From assembly GCF_900155475.1 (NCBI RefSeq), contig NZ_FXAM01000001.1, positions 1,351,501 through 1,415,500 on the forward strand: a stretch of 64,000 nt of DNA, read 5' to 3'. The DNA is from Methylomagnum ishizawai. GTDB lineage: Bacteria > Pseudomonadota > Gammaproteobacteria > Methylococcales > Methylococcaceae. Each line of letters begins with the position of its first letter. The stretch's first letter is position 1. Both the position numbers and the translations under genes were made by a program. This document shows positions 50,977 to 59,921 of this stretch, one piece after another. The notes under the pieces were generated by a model. The model saw nothing but the letters and a program-made list of their open reading frames with translations, searched no databases and was not told the DNA's origin.

Positions 50977-52368
50977 ATGCTGACCATCTACAACACCCTC
51001 ACCCGCCAGAAAGAAACCTTCGTTCCCATCGAGCCGGGCCGGGCCCGCTTGTATGTCTGCGGCATGACCGTGTACGACTATTGCCATCTGGGCCATGCCA
51101 GGGTGATGGTGGTGTTCGATATCGTGGCCCGTTATCTCCGGCATCTGGGCTATACAGTGACTTATGTCCGCAATGTCACCGATATCGACGACAAGATCAT
51201 CAAGCGGGCCAACGACAACGGCGAACCTTACACCGCCCTGACCGGGCGTTTCATCGAGGCCATGCATGCGGACGAACGGGCCTTGGGCGTGTTGCCGCCC
51301 GATGTGGAGCCACGGGCCACGGGTTCCATCGCCGAGATGCTGGCGATGATCGAGACCTTGATCGGGCGCGGCTATGCCTATGTCGGCGGCAATGGCGATG
51401 TGTTCTACGCCGTGTCGAAGTTCCAGGGCTATGGACGCTTGTCCGGCAAGAACCTGGACGAACTCCGGGCCGGCGAGCGGGTGGACGTGGACGCGGCCAA
51501 GCGCGATCCTTTGGATTTCGTGCTGTGGAAGCGGGCGAAGCCGGGCGAGCCTTCGTGGGAGTCGCCGTGGGGACCGGGCCGTCCCGGTTGGCATATCGAA
51601 TGCTCGGCCATGTCCACCTGCTGCCTCGGAAACCATTTCGATATCCACGGCGGCGGCATGGACCTACAATTCCCGCATCACGAGAACGAGATCGCCCAGT
51701 CGGAAGGCGCGACCGGCGAGAAATTCGTGAATCTGTGGATGCACAATGGCTTCGTGCGGGTGAACGAGGAGAAGATGTCGAAGTCGCTCGGCAACTTCTT
51801 CACGGTGCGGGAAATCCTGAACCGTTATCGCCCGGAGGCCGTGCGCTTCTTCATCCTCAACAGCCATTACCGCAGTCCCTTGAACTACTGCGACGAGAAC
51901 CTGGACGAAGCCAACGCGGCCCTGACCCGGTTGTATACCGCGCTGCGTGGCGTGGAGCCGGTGGCCCAGGCCGGAATCGGCGCGGCTTACCGGACGCGGT
52001 TCGGCGCGGCGATGGACGATGATTTCAATACGCCCGAGGCGGTGGCGGTGTTGTTCGAACTGGCCCGCGAACTGAACAAGGCGCGTACCGAGCAGCCGGA
52101 GGCAACGGCGGGTTTGGCGGCGGTGTTGCGGGAGTTGGGCGCGGTATTGGGTTTGCTCGGGACCGACCCGGAAGAATTCCTCCAGGGCGGGGTGGCCGAA
52201 GAGGATTCCGGCTTGGACGCCGCCGCCATCGAAGCCTTGATCCAGCAACGGCTGGATGCCCGCAAAAATAAGAACTGGGCCGAGGCCGACCGGATTCGCA
52301 ATGAGTTGAAGGAACAGGGGATTGTGCTGGAAGATGGGGCGGGGGGGACGACTTGGCGGAGGGAATAG
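50977..52368 (+). CDS. cysS: Cysteinyl-tRNA synthetase
   Basis: 463 residues. Zinc ligand and HIGH motif in [18 protein letters not shown], further zinc residues in [37 protein letters not shown], and KMSKS in [10 protein letters not shown]. The C-terminal helical DALR-type domain is complete to [26 protein letters not shown]. It attaches cysteine to tRNA-Cys. The preceding gltX ends 13 bp upstream; co-transcription is likely. Confidence 0.97.
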   Translation: MLTIYNTLTRQKETFVPIEPGRARLYVCGMTVYDYCHLGHARVMVVFDIVARYLRHLGYTVTYVRNVTDIDDKIIKRANDNGEPYTALTGRFIEAMHADERALGVLPPDVEPRATGSIAEMLAMIETLIGRGYAYVGGNGDVFYAVSKFQGYGRLSGKNLDELRAGERVDVDAAKRDPLDFVLWKRAKPGEPSWESPWGPGRPGWHIECSAMSTCCLGNHFDIHGGGMDLQFPHHENEIAQSEGATGEKFVNLWMHNGFVRVNEEKMSKSLGNFFTVREILNRYRPEAVRFFILNSHYRSPLNYCDENLDEANAALTRLYTALRGVEPVAQAGIGAAYRTRFGAAMDDDFNTPEAVAVLFELARELNKARTEQPEATAGLAAVLRELGAVLGLLGTDPEEFLQGGVAEEDSGLDAAAIEALIQQRLDARKNKNWAEADRIRNELKEQGIVLEDGAGGTTWRRE

Positions 52369-52472
52369 GCTTTATGATCGATGGCTAGGGCATTTTCATG
52401 TTCCCCGCCCCATGGCGCTCATCCGCGCCCTGAAGTTTAATCAACCCTCCCATCAGGGTGACAGGAGGATTC

Positions 52473-53276
52473 GTGGGACTGTTAGACGATTTGAAGCGCG
52501 AAGCCGACCAGGCCCGCACCGCCAAGGAAGCGGAAACCTTGCGCCAGGCCGGGCTGGACCGGATTTTCCGGGCCGAGATCGCGCCGCGCCTGACCCAGGT
52601 CCATCGCTATCTGGGCGAGATGCTCAAGCATCTCGAAGATGCCGAGCGTCCGGTGGCCGCCGCCTTCGATATTCCCGCGCTGGGCCGGGTCGAAGGCTTC
52701 CGTCAGGAAGCCTATACCTTGCGCATCGACGGCCATGGCACGCCCAAGAAAGTCACCCTGAATTGCGATTGCGTCTTGCCGGAAGAGCGCAAATTCACCG
52801 TCCCCCTCGCCGAGGCCGAGTCTTTGCGCCAACACCTCATCGCCAATCAGGTCATGTTCACCGAATGGCCGGTGCGGGGCGGGGCGGGTCCGGTCCAGAT
52901 GCTGCTGTTCCAGGCCAAGCTCAGGGTGCGGGCCGGCCTCGGTTTCGAGGCCGATATCGAGGCGTCCAAGGTCCGTGTCCTCAGCTACAACTTCGAGGGC
53001 TTGTCGATCCGCGAGTATTCCTTCGACTATGCGAGGATCGACGCCGCCTGGCTGGACGACATGGGCCGCTATCTGTTGCGCGAGGCCAAGACCCTGGGCT
53101 ATCTGGAAATCTCGGAGGAGGCCCGCGCCCGCCTGCGGCAACGGGCGGCGGAGGAAAAAGCCCGCCAGGAGCGGCTGTTGGCGCTGACGCAGGATAAGGA
53201 TAAGGATAAGAAATCGGCGGAGCGGGGTTTGCTGGGGGGCTTGCGGAGCCTGTTCGGGCCGGGCAAGCGCGATTGA
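52473..53276 (+). CDS. Conserved hypothetical protein (267 aa), cytoplasmic
   Basis: A soluble, charged protein: an N-terminal helical part (LLDDLKREADQARTAKEAETLRQAGLDRIFRAEIAPRLTQVHRYLGEMLKHLED), a central beta-rich part (LRIDGHGTPKKVTLNCDCVLPEERKFTVPL, LRVRAGLGFEADIEASKVRVLSYN) and a Lys/Asp-rich helix ending in a Gly-rich tail (KSAERGLLGGLRSLFGPGKRD). GTG at 52473 is chosen, with AGGAGG five bases upstream; another in-frame GTG at 52458 overlaps that site. I do not recognise the family with certainty. It is not coupled to its neighbours. Confidence 0.7.
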   Translation: MGLLDDLKREADQARTAKEAETLRQAGLDRIFRAEIAPRLTQVHRYLGEMLKHLEDAERPVAAAFDIPALGRVEGFRQEAYTLRIDGHGTPKKVTLNCDCVLPEERKFTVPLAEAESLRQHLIANQVMFTEWPVRGGAGPVQMLLFQAKLRVRAGLGFEADIEASKVRVLSYNFEGLSIREYSFDYARIDAAWLDDMGRYLLREAKTLGYLEISEEARARLRQRAAEEKARQERLLALTQDKDKDKKSAERGLLGGLRSLFGPGKRD

Positions 53277-53278
53277 CG

Positions 53279-53304
53279 GGGAATCCCGGCCCGCCGGGAT
53301 TCCC
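53279..53304. terminator. Stem-loop between convergent genes (hypothetical gene and ispH)
   Basis: GGGAATCCCGG (53279-53289) and CCGGGATTCCC (53294-53304) form an 11-bp stem with a 4-base loop right after the stop at 53276, and just before the convergent ispH stop at 53311. No T-run; bidirectional role likely. Confidence 0.6.
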
Positions 53305-53310
53305 AGGGGA

Positions 53311-54249
53311 TCAGGCCGAGCGGCGCAGTTCCTTGGGCAGGGAGAACACCACTTTTTCTTCGATGCCGCGGTTCTCGGTCACGGCGATGCCGCCCCATTC
53401 CTTGAGCTTGGCCACCACCTGGGTCACCAGGTTTTCCGGGGCCGAGGCGCCGGCGGTGACGCCGATGGCGTTCGCGCCTTCCACCCATTCCCGCTGGAGT
53501 TCCTCTGCGTCGTCGATCAGATAGGCCGCCTTGCCCAGTTTCTCGGCGATTTCCCGCAGCCGGTTCGAGTTCGAGCTGTTGGGCGAACCCACCACCAGGA
53601 TCACATCGCAGCGCCCCGCCAGTTTCTTCACCGCGTCCTGGCGGTTCTGGGTGGCGTAGCAGATATCGTCCTTTTTCGGCCCGTTGATATTGGGGAAGCG
53701 GGTTTTCAGGGTATCGACCACGGCCTGGGTATCGTCCAGCGACAGGGTGGTCTGGGTCACATAGGCCAGGTTGTCCGGGTTCTTCACCTGCAAATCCGCC
53801 ACGTCGGCGGGCGATTCCACCAGGTAGATGCCGCCCTCGGGGTTGTCGTACTGGCCCATGGTGCCTTCCACCTCCGGGTGGCCGGCGTGGCCGATAAAGA
53901 TGATTTCGCGACCGGCGTGGGCGTGGTGGTGGACTTCGATATGGACCTTGGTGACGAGGGGGCAGGTGGCGTCGAACACTTGCAGGCCGCGTTCCTTGGC
54001 TTCTTCCTGGATGGCTTTCGAGACCCCGTGGGCGCTGAAGATCACCGTGGAATTCTCGGGCACCTCCGCCAATTCCTCCACGAATACCGCGCCGCGTTGG
54101 CGCAATCCATCCACGACATGGGTGTTGTGGACCACTTCGTGGCGCACGTAGAGCGGTGCGCCGAAGACTTCGATGCCGCGTTCGACGATTTCGATGGCGC
54201 GGTCCACGCCCGCGCAGAAGCCGCGGGGATTGGCGAGAATGATTTCCAT
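53311..54249 (-). CDS. ispH: 4-hydroxy-3-methylbut-2-enyl diphosphate reductase
   Basis: A 312-residue iron-sulfur enzyme of the MEP isoprenoid pathway. The three cluster cysteines are Cys12 ([12 protein letters not shown]), the one in [16 protein letters not shown] and the one in [16 protein letters not shown]. The substrate His/Glu residues are in [13 protein letters not shown] and [14 protein letters not shown]. It produces IPP and DMAPP from HMBPP. It stands alone, convergent with the upstream hypothetical gene; the adenosyltransferase gene lies 60 bp upstream on the same strand. Confidence 0.97.
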   Translation of the reverse strand: MEIILANPRGFCAGVDRAIEIVERGIEVFGAPLYVRHEVVHNTHVVDGLRQRGAVFVEELAEVPENSTVIFSAHGVSKAIQEEAKERGLQVFDATCPLVTKVHIEVHHHAHAGREIIFIGHAGHPEVEGTMGQYDNPEGGIYLVESPADVADLQVKNPDNLAYVTQTTLSLDDTQAVVDTLKTRFPNINGPKKDDICYATQNRQDAVKKLAGRCDVILVVGSPNSSNSNRLREIAEKLGKAAYLIDDAEELQREWVEGANAIGVTAGASAPENLVTQVVAKLKEWGGIAVTENRGIEEKVVFSLPKELRRSA

Positions 54250-54309
54250 GGGTTTACCGATGAGTCTGAGTAAAAAACTAGGGAATTCTCACACGCCATC
54301 CCGTGCGAA

Positions 54310-54867
54310 TCAACGCGGTGGCAGGATGGGGGGGCGTCCGGGTTGCCACAGGGTTTCGCCGCCCTGGGCCAGTATCCGCGCCAGCACGAACAAAAGGTCG
54401 GATAGCCGGTTGACCCAGGCCAGGGCCACCGGCGCGACCGGCTCGGCGCGGGCCAGGGTGGTGAGGGTGCGTTCGGCGCGGCGGCAGACGGTGCGGGCCA
54501 CCTGGCAATGGGCGGCGGACGGGCCGCCGCCGGGCAGGATGAAGTCCTTGAGCGGCGGCAGGCGCTCGTTGAAATAATCCAGCCAGCGTTCCAGTCCCTC
54601 GACATGGCTTTGCTCCAGGCTGGCGCGGCCGGGGATGCAGAGGTCGCCGCCCAGGTCGAACAATCGGTGCTGGACTTCGATCAGGCAATCGCGGACTTCG
54701 TCGGGGAGGCCGTGGGCCAGGACCAGCCCGAGATGGCTGTTGAGTTCGTCCAGTTCGCCATAGGCCGCGACGCGGGGGGCGTCCTTGTCGATGCGGCTGC
54801 CATCGCCGAGGCCGGTGGTGCCGGTGTCGCCGGTGCGGGTGTAGATGCGGGTGAGTCGGTGGCCCAT
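54310..54867 (-). CDS. PduO-type ATP:cob(I)alamin adenosyltransferase
   Basis: 185 residues of the PduO/MMAB family. The N-terminal ATP-binding motif TRIYTRTGDTGTTGLGDGSRIDKD is followed by GELDELNSHLGL, the DLGGDLC segment and GGGPSAAHCQVARTVCRRAERTL, the latter with the conserved Arg/Asp region that positions corrinoid and ATP. It makes adenosylcobalamin, or adenosylcobinamide in salvage. It lies 3 bp after rraA on the same strand, so the two are co-transcribed despite unrelated functions. Confidence 0.94.
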   Translation of the reverse strand: MGHRLTRIYTRTGDTGTTGLGDGSRIDKDAPRVAAYGELDELNSHLGLVLAHGLPDEVRDCLIEVQHRLFDLGGDLCIPGRASLEQSHVEGLERWLDYFNERLPPLKDFILPGGGPSAAHCQVARTVCRRAERTLTTLARAEPVAPVALAWVNRLSDLLFVLARILAQGGETLWQPGRPPILPPR

Positions 54868-54870
54868 GGC

Positions 54871-55356
54871 TTACACCAAGGGGTCGTCGGCGACGACGAT
54901 GCCATCCTCGTCGGCGTAGAGGTAATGGCCGGTGCGGAAATTGACCCCGGCGAAGGTGATGAGGATGTCTCTTTCGCCCGTGCCGCGCTTGTGACTGCGG
55001 AGCGGATGGGTGTGCAAGGCGCGGACGCCGAGGGGCAGGCGGCCGATCTCGACCGAATCGCGGATGCAGCCGTAGACGATGATGCCTTCCCAGCCGTGGT
55101 CGCAGGCCAGCTTGGCGAGGTCCGCCCCCAGCAGGGCGCAGCGGTGCGAGCCGCCGCCGTCCACCACCAGGACGCCGCCTTCGGATTTTTCGCCCAGGAT
55201 TTCGCGGATTTTCACGGGGTCCTCGAACACCTTGAGCGTGGTGATGCGGCCCGAGAAGGCGGTGTGCCCGCCGAAGGAACGCAACAGCGGTTCGGCGATT
55301 TGCAAGCGTTTGGATTCGGCGAATTGATCGCAGAGGTCGGAGGTTTTGAAGATCAT
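54871..55356 (-). CDS. rraA: RraA family protein (RNase E activity regulator / HMG-aldolase-like)
   Basis: 161 residues: TSDLCDQFAESKRLQIAEPLLRSFGGHTAFSGRITTLKVFED, then VVDGGGSHRCALLGADLAKLACDHGWEGIIVYGCIRDSVEI, the G-G-x-x-R-x-A-L-x-G-[DE] and G-x-[VI]-[RC]-D motifs of the family. E. coli RraA binds and inhibits RNase E; related proteins are class II aldolases using the Arg and Asp of GCIRD. The length matches RraA proper. Followed immediately by the adenosyltransferase gene (3-bp gap). Confidence 0.92.
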   Translation of the reverse strand: MIFKTSDLCDQFAESKRLQIAEPLLRSFGGHTAFSGRITTLKVFEDPVKIREILGEKSEGGVLVVDGGGSHRCALLGADLAKLACDHGWEGIIVYGCIRDSVEIGRLPLGVRALHTHPLRSHKRGTGERDILITFAGVNFRTGHYLYADEDGIVVADDPLV

Positions 55357-55430
55357 GGTCGGCTTCCGGGCGTGGGTGGGATGGCCGGTATGATAACCGA
55401 GCGGGACGCAAGGTTCCCCGGCGGGCCGGA

Positions 55431-56129
55431 TCAATCGCCGCCGCCGCAACCGCCGTCGCCGCCCGAATCGCCATCCCCGGCGTCGCCCTCGCCGCCGAAG
55501 CCGTCCAGGTCGCCATCGATCCCGCTGTCCGAGAAATCCCCGCCGCAATAGCAATCGCCGCGCCCGTTCCGGCGCAAGGCCGCGCAATCGGGGACGTAAT
55601 GGAAGCCATCGCCGATGCCCAACTGGGCATCCAGCGCGAACAGCAGGGGTAGCCGGTGCGGGGCTTTGGGGTCGATGCCCTCGGCCCGGCAGGCGTACCA
55701 CCAGGTCCGGCGCAAGCCTTCGTTGCTCTTGCGCCGGGCGGGGCCGAGGACGGCGGCGGGCGTGTGGTGCAGGAAGCGCCCGAAGGCCCGGCCACAGAAC
55801 AGCTCGTAATTCTTGGTGTAGAGGATGAATTCATGCCAGACCTCGTCCACGATCTGGGAAGGCATGGACACGAATTTTTGGCCGCCATCGAGATAGACCC
55901 GGAAAAATTGGCGCAAGCCCCGCTCGACCAGTGCCCAATCGTCCGGGGCCAAACCGGGCCGTTTTTTCGCCGCCCGTTGGATGAGTCCGGGCGGGAAGGC
56001 GTAGCCGTCGATGTAGTCGCGCCGTTTCCGCCGCCCGCCGTCGGCGAATTTGGCGCGTAGCGCCCGTAGCGCCGCCCAGCCGGGGATGGCGAGGAATGCC
56101 CATTGGAGCAGGGGGGTCAGCTTCGACAT
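55431..56129 (-). CDS. Glycine-rich-domain-like protein with acidic Gly-rich tail
   Basis: 232 residues: an N-terminal hydrophobic helix (LLQWAFLAIPGWAALRAL), a basic segment (GGRRKRRDYIDGYAFP), and a core with SMPSQIVDEVWHEFILYTKNYELFCGRAFGRFLHHTPAAVLG. The D-x-x-W-H-x-F/H-I-L-x-T-x-x-Y-x-x-F-C pattern is that of glycine-rich-domain-containing proteins. The C-terminal 60 residues turn into Gly/Asp-rich low complexity (DSGIDGDLDGFGGEGDAGDGDSGGDGGCGGGD) with scattered Cys. The start is the ATG at 56129, inside a longer shadow frame. Function unknown; the pattern of His and Cys suggests metal binding. Confidence 0.6.
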   Translation of the reverse strand: MSKLTPLLQWAFLAIPGWAALRALRAKFADGGRRKRRDYIDGYAFPPGLIQRAAKKRPGLAPDDWALVERGLRQFFRVYLDGGQKFVSMPSQIVDEVWHEFILYTKNYELFCGRAFGRFLHHTPAAVLGPARRKSNEGLRRTWWYACRAEGIDPKAPHRLPLLFALDAQLGIGDGFHYVPDCAALRRNGRGDCYCGGDFSDSGIDGDLDGFGGEGDAGDGDSGGDGGCGGGD

Positions 56130-56211
56130 ATCGTCTCCGGTGGGTCGGGTGGGATGGCACGGTCGCGCCGGATCGACGGCCCTCTGTGGCCTGGGCGCGG
56201 ATTCCGCCCGC

Positions 56212-57945
56212 CTATCCGACCAGGCGCTCCAAGCGCCGCAACATCCCGTCGGGTTCCGCCACCGCCCAGGCCGCGATGGCATCGGCCCGAGCCTGGGTGT
56301 CGGCCACCGCGTAAATCCGCAGTTCGTCGGCGTTGCCCGAAGGCCGCAGGTGCGCCACATCGCCGTTGGCGAAATACACCCGCACGCCGTCCACATAATT
56401 GAGGGCGGTGATCGCGTCGAAGCCCGCCGCCGCCCCGAAATATTCCGCCAGTTCGGCGCGGAGGGCGGCGCAGGCGGCGGCTTCCGCTGCGGTCAGGGTG
56501 ACGGCCCGCCGGTTCGCGTCGAGGGCCGAGGTTTCGGCTTGCGCGAACACCAGTTCGCGGATCGCGGGATTTTCCGGTGTGAACCGCGCCAGGATGCGGA
56601 GGCTCACCGGCCTCGGGAAATCCTTGAGCAAGGCGGCGCGGCTATAGCGCCGGGGCAGCAGCCCGAACAGCGCCGTCAAGGACAGGCCGCGTTCCTTCGC
56701 CGCCACCAGCACGGCGACCAGGGGCAGTAGCGCATCCCGCGTCGGCAGGGCCGCGAGCGTCCGCCCATGCTTCACGATATCCGAGCCGGTCAGGAAACCG
56801 CCGTTGGCCTCCCAGCCGCACACGGCGTGCTTGCCCTGGGCGCGGGCCGCTTCCATCCCGGCGATGACGAAGGGCGAGCCGATCCGGGTCTTGGGTTCCA
56901 GCAAGGACCGCAGCGGTCCCCGGTCGATGGCGTCGTTGCAACTGATGGGCACCACCACGGCATCCGCGCCCAGGTATTCCGCCGCGATCATACCGACCAG
57001 ATCGCCGCCGAAGAACCGCACCGCGCCCGAATCCACCCCCAGGATCAAGGGGCGGTCGCTGTCGCCATCGGTGGAAACCACGGCGTCCACCGGGCCGTGT
57101 GCGGCCACGGCGGCATCGTGCAGGGCTTGGAGCGTCGCCAATTGGGCGGCGTCGATGTTCTCGGTGTCGATGGGCATGAAGGTTTCGCTGCGGCCCGCCG
57201 GGAACACCTCGGCCCCGAGTCCGCGCAGAATCTCCACCAGGATATCCCGTCCCACCGCCGAATGCTGGTAGGCCAGCAACCGGATGCCCGCCAGCGCGCC
57301 CGCCCCGAAGAAATCTATATAGCGCCGCACATAGGCCAGGGCGGCGGCGGGGTTTTCCGGGGCCAGGTCGCGCTGGCCGGTCTTGAACAGGCCGTCGGCA
57401 TCGAACGGCGAGCTTGCATAAGGCTCGGCATACAGCCGTTCCCGCACCGTTCGCACCTGGGCGTTGACCGGGGCTTCGTGCTGTTTCAGCAATTCGCCGC
57501 GCGAGGTGTTGGTCTTGTAACCGTTGCGGTCGAACGGGATATGGCTGCCGGTGATCATCATGCTGCCCTTGCCTTGGGCGAGGGCGTAGCGGGTCAAGGC
57601 CGGGGTGGGGATGCGGCCCAGGTTCACCGGGAGCATCCCGGCGGCACGGATGGCGGCTTCGACCGCTTGGGCCAGTTCGCCGCGCCGGGGATTATTGCCG
57701 ACATAGGCGCTGGAACTGGGCCTGAGATCGTAGGCGTAGAAAAACTCTTCGCCCCGCACGATGCCGCCGTCCACGACCGGCAGGGCTTGCAGATATTCCA
57801 GTTCCCCGAGGGCGCAGAGGTAGATTTCCAACTGGGTCAGGTGGATGACTTCGCCCCGGCGACCACTGGTGCCGAAATTGGCGGCGCGGGGTTCGTAGGC
57901 GAGGCGGGCGCGTAGCGAATCCGGGGGATAACTGGCTGGGGTCAT
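56212..57945 (-). CDS. Phosphohexomutase (phosphomannomutase/phosphoglucomutase family)
   Basis: 577 residues. The phosphoserine loop is MMITGSHIPFDRNGYKTN (T-G-S-H-x-P), the metal-binding loop DAVVSTDGDSDRPLILG, the sugar-binding loop GWEANGGFLTGSD and the C-terminal phosphate-binding region RPSGNADELRIYAVAD. It interconverts hexose 1- and 6-phosphates. The N-terminus (FGTSGRRGEVIHLTQLEIYLCALGELEYLQ) differs from ManB/AlgC and GlmM, so the exact sugar is not settled. A single gene, divergent from the PspC-like gene. Slightly longer than usual. Confidence 0.9.
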   Translation of the reverse strand: MTPASYPPDSLRARLAYEPRAANFGTSGRRGEVIHLTQLEIYLCALGELEYLQALPVVDGGIVRGEEFFYAYDLRPSSSAYVGNNPRRGELAQAVEAAIRAAGMLPVNLGRIPTPALTRYALAQGKGSMMITGSHIPFDRNGYKTNTSRGELLKQHEAPVNAQVRTVRERLYAEPYASSPFDADGLFKTGQRDLAPENPAAALAYVRRYIDFFGAGALAGIRLLAYQHSAVGRDILVEILRGLGAEVFPAGRSETFMPIDTENIDAAQLATLQALHDAAVAAHGPVDAVVSTDGDSDRPLILGVDSGAVRFFGGDLVGMIAAEYLGADAVVVPISCNDAIDRGPLRSLLEPKTRIGSPFVIAGMEAARAQGKHAVCGWEANGGFLTGSDIVKHGRTLAALPTRDALLPLVAVLVAAKERGLSLTALFGLLPRRYSRAALLKDFPRPVSLRILARFTPENPAIRELVFAQAETSALDANRRAVTLTAAEAAACAALRAELAEYFGAAAGFDAITALNYVDGVRVYFANGDVAHLRPSGNADELRIYAVADTQARADAIAAWAVAEPDGMLRRLERLVG

Positions 57946-58082
57946 GGCGGGAGGCTCCTTGAAAAAACAGCGGGCAGACGATACACCATATCCGGCGGCT
58001 TGGGGCGCGGAGCCGTGGGGTACAATGCCCGCAATCTTGGCCTTATCCGCCGCATCCTCTGACTACCCTCCTATCACCGCTT

Positions 58083-59123
58083 ATGTCCACCCCATCCTTA
58101 CCCAAAACTTCCCGCCGCCGCCTGCAACGCAACCGCCGCCGTAAACGCCTGGGCGGGGTCTGCGCCGGGATCGCCGATTACCTGGAGATGAATCCGACCC
58201 TGGTGCGCTTCCTGTTCCTGCTGCTGATCCCGCTGACGGGCAGCTTGATCGTCTGGGTCTATCTGGCGCTGTGGTTCTTGTTGCCCGCCGGGATCGAGAC
58301 GCCGCTGCCGAAGGTGTCCTGGGAACTGGGGCGCGAACTGCGGCGCATGGACGACAAGATCGCCAAACTACACCGCCGCCACGATCCCGCCATCGCCGAT
58401 TTGGCCCAGCAGGCGTTCGACGCCATCAAGCTGATCGCCCCGCGCTTCGAGCAACCCGGCGACGCCCCGGTCGGCGCGGAAGTGCGCGAGGCGGTGCTGG
58501 TGCGTTTCCCCAAGCTGTTGGAGCGGATCGGCGCGACCCCCGCCGAGGCGTTCGCGGGCGGCCAAGGGGCCATCAACACCGCCGCCGGGACTTTGTTGAA
58601 TCAGTTGATCGAATTGCACGAACAATTCCAGCAGGTGGCTACGGCCCAGGTGGAGCAGGAATTCAAAGCCAGCTTCCGGGAGCGCACCGACGAATCCCCG
58701 GAACTCTCGGCTTGGCGGGAAAAGCTGCGCCCCATGCGCGACCGCCTGCAAGACCGGGTCGGCCCGGAGACGTTGGGGGTGTTGGCCGGGATCGAGGAGA
58801 AACTGGCCTTCTTGCTGGAACGGCTGGCTCAGGGCGGGGAGATGTTCGACCTGCGGCCTTTCGAGGTGCGGAAAATCGCCTTCGATTATCTGCCGGACGC
58901 GCTGAACCAATATCTGGCCTTGCCGCCGTCCATGGCCCGCAGCCAACGCCTCAACAGCGGCAAGACCGCCGAGGAAGCCTTGGGCGAACAATTGGGCCTG
59001 CTCGATACCACTTTGCACGATCTGGCGAAAAGCCTGTTCGAGCAGGACGCCGGGAGCTTGCTGGTGCATGGCCGGTTCTTGAAGGAGAAGTTCGCGGAGC
59101 AGCCGTTCCGCTTGCCGGAATGA
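58083..59123 (+). CDS. PspC-domain protein with long C-terminal helical region
   Basis: 346 residues. The N-terminal PspC domain (RRRKRLGGVCAGIADYLEMNPTLVRFLFLLLIPLTGSLIVWVYLALWFLLPAG, residues 18-71) contains the transmembrane hairpin. The rest (72-346) is a soluble, mostly helical region, with ELRRMDDKIAKLHRRHDPAIADLAQQAFDAIKLIAP and KPQLLERIGATPAEAFAG-like segments. PspC domains attach to the membrane in phage-shock and related envelope stress responses; no pspA/B genes are near, so it is probably a stand-alone sensor or scaffold. It ends 1 bp from the convergent zinc-finger gene. Confidence 0.85.
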   Translation: MSTPSLPKTSRRRLQRNRRRKRLGGVCAGIADYLEMNPTLVRFLFLLLIPLTGSLIVWVYLALWFLLPAGIETPLPKVSWELGRELRRMDDKIAKLHRRHDPAIADLAQQAFDAIKLIAPRFEQPGDAPVGAEVREAVLVRFPKLLERIGATPAEAFAGGQGAINTAAGTLLNQLIELHEQFQQVATAQVEQEFKASFRERTDESPELSAWREKLRPMRDRLQDRVGPETLGVLAGIEEKLAFLLERLAQGGEMFDLRPFEVRKIAFDYLPDALNQYLALPPSMARSQRLNSGKTAEEALGEQLGLLDTTLHDLAKSLFEQDAGSLLVHGRFLKEKFAEQPFRLPE

Positions 59124-59124
59124 A

Positions 59125-59805
59125 TCAATAAGGCGGGTCCGCCGGGCCTTCGTAGCCGCACAGGCCCAGCCGGGGCGAATTCACAATGTGGATGGGGGCG
59201 CCGTAAGTGTCGTGGGGATGGTTTTGGGCGTGGCGGTCGCACAGCGTCCCCTCGGTCTCGTCGTCGATCAAGCACTCCATGCACAGCCAGGTGGCGGGTT
59301 CCTGGCATTCGATGCAGGCGGCGGGCGGCATGAGGTTGCGGATCAAGAGGGTGATGGGATGTTTGCCGATGGGCTTGCCTTCGCGCCGGTCCAGCGGCTT
59401 GATCAGCGAGATCGATTCGGTCCCGAAATCGTAGATATGGGTCAGCTCGCCGCCCGCCAGCGCCGAGGCCAGGGATTGGTTCATGGGCAGTTCCTCGCCG
59501 CCCCAGCCGCCGTGGGAAAACTGGCTCATATGGCCGCAGCATTCCAGCCAGATGGCCCGGAGGTATTCGTCCAAGTCCTTGAGTTTGGCCGAGCCGCGCA
59601 TTTCCAGGTCCAGCCAGAATTCCGGCTGTCCCTCGGCCTGCACCCGGAGGTGGTAAAGGGTTTCGGCTTTCCGCTTGCTGCCTTCGGCGTGGGCGGTGGC
59701 TTCCTTCCAGGCCGGGCAGGCCGGGAAGTGGCGGGAGGCCATGTTCTTGGCGATGTCCTGCTGGCAGAAGGCACAGCGTCCTTTGCTGGTTTTGGCGCGG
59801 GCCAT
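59125..59805 (-). CDS. Plasmid pRiA4b ORF-3-like protein with zinc-finger ends
   Basis: 226 residues. The N-terminal zinc finger C-A-F-C-x12-H-x3-C (GRCAFCQQDIAKNMASRHFPAC) is followed by the central pRiA4b ORF-3-type domain (YHLRVQAEGQPEFWLDLEMRGSAKLKDLDEYLRAIWLECCGHMSQF, ...LTHIYDFGTESISLIKPL). A C-terminal Cys/His-rich part follows (AACIECQEPATWLCMECLIDDETEGTLCDRHAQNHPH). The central fold is found in passenger proteins of transposons and plasmids and in chromosomal stand-alone genes. Its function is unknown; nucleic-acid or metal binding is likely. Convergent with the PspC gene. Confidence 0.75.
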   Translation of the reverse strand: MARAKTSKGRCAFCQQDIAKNMASRHFPACPAWKEATAHAEGSKRKAETLYHLRVQAEGQPEFWLDLEMRGSAKLKDLDEYLRAIWLECCGHMSQFSHGGWGGEELPMNQSLASALAGGELTHIYDFGTESISLIKPLDRREGKPIGKHPITLLIRNLMPPAACIECQEPATWLCMECLIDDETEGTLCDRHAQNHPHDTYGAPIHIVNSPRLGLCGYEGPADPPY

Positions 59806-59921
59806 GGGTTTGCTCCGGGTGGATTGAAGGGCTTATCAGGCTACACCTGCCGCTTGGGGATGGCTATGGGGGGTGCTAACTTGGTCTTTTACTCATGCAA
59901 AGCTGATTGTTGGGGCTGGAC

